Source of the DNA: Axinella damicornis
Lineage: Eukaryota > Porifera > Demospongiae > Axinellida > Axinellidae
NCBI GenBank assembly: GCA_963931865.1
Contig: OZ007505.1
Location: forward strand, 19,671,139 to 19,735,138
Direction: 5' to 3'
Length of the DNA stretch: 64,000 nucleotides
In this document: positions 58,165 through 64,000 of the stretch, in pieces
Layout: each line of letters begins with the position of its first letter
Numbering within the stretch: the first letter of the stretch is position 1
Program-made: the position numbers and the translations under genes
The notes under the pieces: generated by a model
Told to the model about the DNA's origin: nothing
Database searches by the model: none
What the model saw: only the letters and a program-made list of their open reading frames with translations

Positions 58165-58420
58165 AAAATTGCCAAGGCTGCATGTAACAGGTGTGTGTGA
58201 AAAATGAATGTGATCAGTGCACTCCCTCCCCTTTTTGTCTGCTGACTATCTGATGATGTTATGAAACTCATCATGTTGTGTGTATAGTCATAGTCCTCTA
58301 TATTCATAACTCTGTTGGAGAGCATTCTAAATTTCGAATGACCTCTGAATCTCATGGACTAGCCGGATTCAGATTCAAGCAGGGAGGGTATGGGAACTGG
58401 ACTAGCCAACTATTCAGCCA
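58165..58420 (+). repeat. Dispersed repeat, GATCAGTGCACTCCCTCCCC, copy 3
   Basis: Third copy, closest to copy 1 (it keeps TGTCTGCTGACTATCTGATG). Confidence 0.85.
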
Positions 58421-59038
58421 CTCCACGTACATACTATACCTGCAGACTGACAACTACCTGGCTAATATCAACAGCATGATTCCTGCGTTCCAACCTTAGA
58501 AGTGGTGCACGATAAGTCTTAGCAAATATATCACTCCTAGAACGAGGCATTTTTGCCAATCAACTATATAGTTGCTATGAAGATACATAATACATTGTCA
58601 TTGCATGTGGTGATGAACCTATATATGGGCGTAAGCCCTATCAAACATGATAGTAGTGGGTTGGGGTAGGTACTGCTGGAAGCCAAGTATGGATATCAGT
58701 TTTTAGACCACTTACACTGAACTCAGCTGTTGAACACTTCTTCCCCTACCAGGAGTGTCTCAACAAAGATGACAATATGAAGCAGGATTCCAACGTTCCT
58801 GCATGGTGATCGAGACTGACAACAGCTGCTAAACTGAGAGTGAGTTCCTACCCTGGATACGTACCATAGAGACTGGTTAATAGGCACATGTGCTTATCGT
58901 ATGCAGCAGCAAGAAAACGTGCTTGTTATCACTATGCACTTATTAACAGTTAGCGCTTTTTAATTTTATTTTGGCAACAGATCCTGATCACGGCAAGCTG
59001 ACGAAGATGCTGTGTGTCTGCACAAGAGCATCTTGTGA

Positions 59039-59220
59039 TGTCACCATATCTACAAGAGAGTATGGTCATTACTGCATGTCAGCGGCAAGATTCTTCACCT
59101 TACACATGAGAACAGAAATGATGGCATCCATTCTGCTGTGTGCCTTGTGAAGGGAGAGGTGGTAGTAGGCCACATCCCTCAAGAGTTGCCATGTAAGAGT
59201 TCGCTATCTAGGGTAACTTA
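59039..59220 (+). pseudogene. HIRAN-like domain fragment
   Basis: The frame reads HHIYKRVWSLLHVSGKILHL, then HENRNDGIHSAVCLVKGEVV and VGHIPQEL before a stop at 59220. The pattern W...G..L...xENxxDxxAVxxxKxGxxVGHxP is that of HIRAN-like modules common in invertebrate genomes. A stop lies directly upstream in frame and no splice sites are convincing, so it looks like a decayed gene or a captured piece. Confidence 0.4.
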
Positions 59221-59668
59221 ATTGGAGAGTGCACGTTGTGTCTCTCTAACTCGTGAACACAAATTGGCATGTCAGTAATTTTGACAATTGTAGCAGGCGA
59301 ATGTGCTAATTAAGTAATACATAAGGACAGGAAGGAAATATGCGTTTAATTAAATTTAAATTATGCACTTAATAGATGTATGCGCCTATTAACTGGTCTC
59401 TATGGTAGTGATATGTATCGGTCTACATAATGTGTGCACATGTGAGATCGAGGTCAGACGATCCACCCTACTGGAGGTTTCTACATATCTCCTCAGGGTT
59501 CTCCTGTTGCTTTAATCCATGAGTATGAAGCGTGAAACAGACTGTTGATTTTCATCACTTGTTCGAAAGTACAAGCTCCTACCATTGCTATTTACAAAGT
59601 TGCCTTATATAGCTACATTTATGTGATGTCTAAATCTAAGTAAAAAGCAACAGTACAAGGAGAAAATG

Positions 59669-59853
59669 AATTTAGTGATGGCCTGTCATAATCATATGTC
59701 AAAGAAACAAGGGTAAATGACATATATTATACCCCATCCTATCCATGAATTTAGGGATGGATAGGACTAAGGAGGGGTGATGGCACTTCCCCTTGTTTCT
59801 TTGCTTTTTCAAAAAGTGGAGTATGACAGGCCATCGTCAAATTTTAAGAGAAT
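59669..59853. mobile_element. Foldback element related to 46028, degenerate
   Basis: AATTTAGTGATGGCCTGTCA and AAAGAAACAAGG at the left face CCTTGTTTCTTTGCTTTTTC and TGACAGGCCATCGTCAAATT at the right. The arms have diverged more than at 46028. Confidence 0.7.
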
Positions 59854-60105
59854 GTTTTCTCAAATGTAATTGTAGCACCCGCCAAGCAGTCAAAACAATT
59901 ATTTGTGTTTGCGGTGTACAGGCCAGGCCAAAGGGTCTCCACATTGGAGCAGTTTAAGTAGGAGGCAAGGTGGTTGGTTGTAACATTCCAATATCGTTCA
60001 TCCTACATGAAGTTGGAATGAGTTGATGTAGAACATAGCATAACACCCTCTCCATATAAGTCGAAATCGAATAGTCTACATAAACTGTTTATAGAATAGT
60101 TCAAT

Positions 60106-60560
60106 GTATGAAGGTTACTGCAGGAATGTTACACATCAAAGTTTGTGTAGGATACCATTGTTATGCCATAGGATGTACATGCCTTGCCTCCTACATGTAC
60201 ATAATTTATTTGGGAGGATGCTGTACTGCAAAGTTTGTGTAGGATACCATTGTTATGCTATAGGATTTACATGCCTTGCCTCCTACGTAAACACATAAAT
60301 GTAAACTACAGGAACGTTACACATCAGGAGGATGCTGTAAAGTTTGTGTGGGATACAGTTGTTATGCTATAGGATGTACATGCCTTGCCTCCTACGTAAA
60401 CACATAAATTCATTTATGTAAACTACAGGAACGTTACACATCAGGAGGATGCTGTAAAGTTTGTGTGGGATACAGTTGTTATGCTATAGGATGTACATGC
60501 CTTGCCTCCTACGTAAACACAAAATCATAAAGGAATTGTTACACACCAGGAGGATGCTGT
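60106..60560 (+). repeat. Tandem repeat of about 110 bp, four copies
   Basis: Units contain AAAGTTTGTGTAGGATACC, TTGTTATGCTATAGGATG, ATGCCTTGCCTCCTACG and CAGGAGGATGCTGTA. The array continues at 61260-61345 after an inserted element, so it has five units in total. Confidence 0.85.
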
Positions 60561-60570
60561 AGTACAAAGT

Positions 60571-61259
60571 TGGCCGTCTGTATTCGGTGGACTTGACTCG
60601 GGACTGGACTCGGAACTGGACTGTGGGACTGGACTCACAGAAAGTTGCGCTCATCATTTTTGAAGCATCAAATGCTGCTAAAATACTTACATGACATGAA
60701 TGGCATTCGGGGTAGCCTACTATATGACTCGATATCAGTCGTTCCAGCAGCCCTTTCTGTCAGAGCGCGTGTGCACTGAACCGGCTCGTTCCCAGACTGA
60801 AATGGTCTGGGGACAAGAACAATGAATAATTATATGCCTATAGCACGGGCAGGCGGAAAGCAGGAACGGAAGTGCCAGCCAAACTTGGCAACAGCATGCA
60901 TAGAAACAGTTCAAGAAGCTGCAAAATGGTTGTACCACTTGGTATACGAGAGTTTGCTAGCAATGACCGCCGTGTGTTCCTCGAAGTCGTCGTCAGATCA
61001 TGGACGAATTCGCACCGAAACGAAGTTGAGCTGGTTATGCATGGTAGGACCACGGCAGGCTGTCTACGTGGTGACAGCTGTGTTGCTACACCTCGCGTAC
61101 TTGGTAAGCTATTATCTACAGTGGCAACTATATAGTGCCGTTCTGCAATTTCCTGTTTTCTGGCCTTCAGAAATGACGAGTGCAACTTTCTGTGAGTCCA
61201 GTCCCACAGTCCAGTCCCGAGTCCAGTCCCGAGTCCAGTCCACCGAATACAGACAGCCA
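60571..61259 (+). mobile_element. 689-bp element with 8-bp target duplication TACAAAGT
   Basis: TGGCCGTCTGTATTCGGTGG and CACCGAATACAGACAGCCA are the inverted ends, extended by repeated GGACTGGACT words to about 75 bp. TACAAAGT flanks both sides (60563-60570, 61260-61267). An 8-bp duplication fits the hAT superfamily. It split unit 5 of the surrounding tandem repeat, a clean before/after picture. Confidence 0.85.
60872..61102 (+). CDS. Possible captured exon inside the 60571 element
   Basis: Between the element ends an ATG-initiated frame reads MPAKLGNSMHRNSSRSCKMV, then DRRVFLEVVVRSW, and reaches CGCGTACTTG/GTAAGC, a strong donor. It looks like a first exon rather than a transposase. No family recognised; chance is possible. 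Confidence 0.25.
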
Positions 61260-61721
61260 TACAAAGTTTGTGTAGGATACCATTGTTATGCTATAGGATA
61301 TGCTATTTCAATGCTACAATGTCATGCCTTGTGTCCTACATAAACTGAGTTTACACTGGAAGGAGGATTTTATGCTTGTGTTCTGTGTATATAGCTGCTC
61401 AACTACAGTAAGGACAGTGTATGAAAAGCAACTACTTGCTGACAATTAGATATATTTGCCATGACGTTATAGAACTTGAAACAAAGCTCGAGCACGTTTA
61501 ACACGCTCGAAGGATAAGAACGAGGGAAAGAAATATAGCTGGGAGCTTCACTGTGGATCTTCAGCTGGCAGTAAGTGAAGCGTTGTGTATTGATTGATCG
61601 TGCACACTGAACTCACAGTAGCAGCTGTCTCTTAATATGCGGAATATATCCGGAAATAGTAATCCGTATTGTTAACAATCCATGGCTACGTACGTACGTA
61701 TTGAGCGCTCAAGCACAGGAA

Positions 61722-62258
61722 TCAATACATTAAGATTTTAACCGGGTGTGTGTCTGTCTGTGTGTAACGGAAGTGGGATGTTCGTGGGGTGGGACTAGAC
61801 TATAGTGACGTGCGACCTTCATACCTCAATTTACTGAACCTCGAACTCTTGCGTAGAATGTTCGAGGACTCTTCCAGAACAGCTGGCGAGGAGCAGCAGC
61901 CAAAGCGGACGCAATCGGGGAGCAGCAGTTGAAGTGGACGCAATCGGGGAGCAGCAGATGAAGCGGATGCCATCGGGGAGCAGAGTTGAAGCGGACGCAA
62001 TCAGGAGCAGCAGCCGAAGTGGACGCAATCGGGAAGCAGTTGAGCAATCGAGAGCAGCAGCTGAAGCAGACGCAAGCGGCGAGCAGCAGCTGAAGCTGAC
62101 TGGCAGTGCAAGCTGGGAGCTGAGCAGCAGTTGAAACGGATCGATGCAATCGCGCGGGGAGCAGCAGCTGAAGCGGACACAATCGGGGAGCAGCAGCTTT
62201 GCACAGAGAGCTATCCGGCACCGGATTACTCACGTAGGCGAACAAAAGGGAAGTAGCT
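61722..62258 (+). mobile_element. Helitron-like element with internal minisatellite, copy 3
   Basis: TCAATACATTAAGATTTTAA, GACGGAAGT-like block (AACGGAAGTGGGATGTTCG), minisatellite 61885-62205 (CGGGGAGCAGCAG, GAAGCGGACGCAATC), GCACAGAGAGCTATCCGGCA and AAGTAGCT. The second hairpin arm is absent, so this copy is 3'-truncated. Confidence 0.65.
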
Positions 62259-62351
62259 GTATAGACTTACACATTGTACATGCTCATGAAAACATGGTGC
62301 AACTAACAAAGCAATCATTAGAGTAAGCGATTGATTATTTGACGACCTGTA

Positions 62352-62905
62352 TAATTGGACACGTTAGTGCCAAGCGCGTATATTACCGGAAGTGGGCGGG
62401 ACCTTCAGTCGATGCTACAGACCCATCAGACTTTGAGTTGAAAGTTTGGTGATTCTCTGTTGCTTGGTTCTGCCAGCCAAAGTTCATTTTGGACGAAGGT
62501 ATGATCGGACAAATTGATGTATTATCCTACAACGCTCCCTGCTTCTTCTCTGAAGGAACTTTCTCTACATTTTCGGGAAGCCTCATGATCCCTCTGCTGC
62601 AGGCTCACTTTTTGTCACTGTGGCTGATTTGAGCACAAGGAGTATCACCGAATGTTGACCTGGGTCTCCAGGTCTGTGTCGGGGAGTGAAATTTTCTGTA
62701 TTTTGGCTCACAGGTACACTCTAGTGCTGCGATTCAGATATCAGTAGAATGTGCTGGTCCTCAGCAACACAATGGTGTAAGTCCCGTGTTTATACGTTGC
62801 ACCGTTTGTGTTTATACGTTGCACCGTGCGATGGGTCTGTAGTATCGACTGAAGGTCACGCCCACTTCCGGTATTATACGCGCTCGGCACTAACGTGTCC
62901 GATTA
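62352..62905. mobile_element. GGACACGTTAGTGCC-type element, complete
   Basis: TAATTGGACACGTTAGTGCC and GGCACTAACGTGTCCGATTA are the ends, and the inverted repeats extend about 70 bp (CCGGAAGTGGGCGGGACCTT, TCGATGCTACAGACCCATC). The superfamily is not decided: I could not fix the target duplication. Rearranged copy at 1512-2150. Confidence 0.8.
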
Positions 62906-62913
62906 TTTATAGG

Positions 62914-63005
62914 GATTTAGTGATGGCCTATCACATTCGGAATTATTCCACCTCTCGAAAAAGCTAAGAAACAAGGAGAAATGCCATTAACCAGGCTCAG
63001 TCCTA
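62914..63005. mobile_element. Single arm of the 46028-type foldback
   Basis: GATTTAGTGATGGCCTATCA, CTCGAAAAAGCTAAGAAACA and AGGAGAAATGCC match one arm of 46028. It directly adjoins the preceding element. Confidence 0.75.
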
Positions 63006-64000
63006 GTCTAACAAACTAGCTGTTCGCTTTCTCCAGCACGCGATCGCTTTCAGTATGCGCGTGCGGAGAAGTAAGGTCTAGAAACTTTGGAACACTTTAG
63101 TCGGTACGAAAGAATGCAATTAAAGTAGGAAACATGGGTACAGCGATCTCCGAAACCAAGTTGATGGATAAATGGGCAGCATCAAAGCGTACACAAGTTT
63201 CAGCAATACTTTGCATCAAACTGCTCCCTCTGCTTGAAAACGCCCTAAAACTCAATTTTAAGGCCCTCTACTGAACTGGACCCTCTCCAAGGCCCCACCC
63301 ACACTCTGACCCCATCATCAATACACACACAAAACAGGCCAAAAAACTACATATGGATTTACCACCTGCTCTCCTCAGTTGTAGGCTACAGCCCAAAACT
63401 CACTGCCGCCCTCAAAAACAGAGGTTTGGCTACCCTAGGCTTTCAAAGAAAATTCCACGCACACCAACTAAAACCGACTAAAGTCAAGGCCACTTTTCAA
63501 AAGGTCAACCTACCCCCTGCAAAACTAGGGATGCTTTTCCACGTTCACCTCTCGGTTACAGAGTTTTGGCCACACATCTACTCCCTCTCACCAGCCCAGT
63601 CCAGCTACCAAACCAGCCAAATTCGCCCTAACACGAAAATGGGCGGGGCCTGTAATGCCGAAAGGTCAACTCTCTAGAGTACCTTGGCCCGGGAGCTGTT
63701 CACTTTCCAGGCTGTTCTTCGGCCACTTCAGCAGCCCAACAAACATTCTGCTCACTCGACCTAGCTATTCACACTCAGATAGCCCATCGCTACCTTCAAT
63801 AAGCTAGAATAACTCCTTACTTAAAAAAAAAAAAGTGTTGTAACAAATCTTCAAAGTACCGCACGGCCACATCAGAGTACCGATTTGAAACTTGAAAGGG
63901 CCGCTAGCCGCATCAAAGAGAGAAGCCCCCCTTGTTTATTCTGGTTGCCGCCATGGGAAAACGTAAACAGATTAATAACTCTATATAACCGTATGCGAGT
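63006..64000. other. No supportable gene
   Basis: 63180-63260 resembles 30640-30730 (GGCAGCATCAA, CAAACTGCTCCCTCTGC), so part is dispersed repeat. 63260-63700 is strikingly C-rich and G-poor on the plus strand. The 83-codon frame at 63426 shares that bias and has no recognised family. Confidence 0.4.

Noticed and set aside
60822..61343. 173-codon plus-strand frame
   Set aside because: It runs out of a transposon through its terminal repeat into the flanking tandem repeat; a single protein across that boundary is implausible.

Overview
This is eukaryotic, animal-type DNA: genes split into many small exons by GT-AG introns, a dense population of short non-autonomous DNA transposons, and microsatellites. 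The gene content (Sin1/MAPKAP1, an ankyrin-repeat kinase of the tyrosine-kinase-like group, HIRAN-like and fibronectin-III-like remnants) suggests an early-branching metazoan. I think a demosponge such as Amphimedon is most likely, but this is inference because no species marker is present.

Layout. 1-3755: repeat-rich flank with a complete Mutator-type miniature element (2740-3243). 3756-18610 (+): Sin1, the TORC2 subunit, reconstructed through about 20 exons from N-terminus to stop. Its introns hold a piggyBac-like miniature element, two mariner-like elements, one Helitron-like element, two copies of a first-exon-like repeat and a 570-bp minisatellite. 18611-22676: intergenic, foldback elements. 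22677-32807 (-): an ankyrin-repeat/TKL-kinase gene of 11 exons, every junction phase-consistent, predicted 909 residues; a 200-base assembly gap lies in one intron. 32808-45540: mostly repeats, with a fibronectin-III-like remnant (33062), a candidate first coding exon (35899) and the start of a cluster of the first-exon-like repeat (40312-45340). 45580-53251 (+): candidate exons of one or two unrecognised genes, including a SWIM-type zinc-finger exon and a three-exon phase-consistent 3' end. 53252-64000: repeats, large foldback elements, an HIRAN-like fragment and a candidate minus-strand exon.

How the genes relate. Sin1 and the ankyrin kinase are converging neighbours (stops at 18610 and 22677). 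Both are signalling proteins, but nothing in the sequence links their regulation.

Most unusual items: (1) a repeat family with ten or more copies that carries two tandem units, each an ATG plus a short open frame plus a strong splice donor; (2) the exon for the CRIM core of Sin1, which appears broken by two single-base insertions; (3) a GC-AG intron in Sin1; (4) the ANK-TKL fusion; (5) minisatellite-bearing Helitron-like elements with a DINE-1-like layout; (6) three homopolymer G/C tracts of 23-31 bases.
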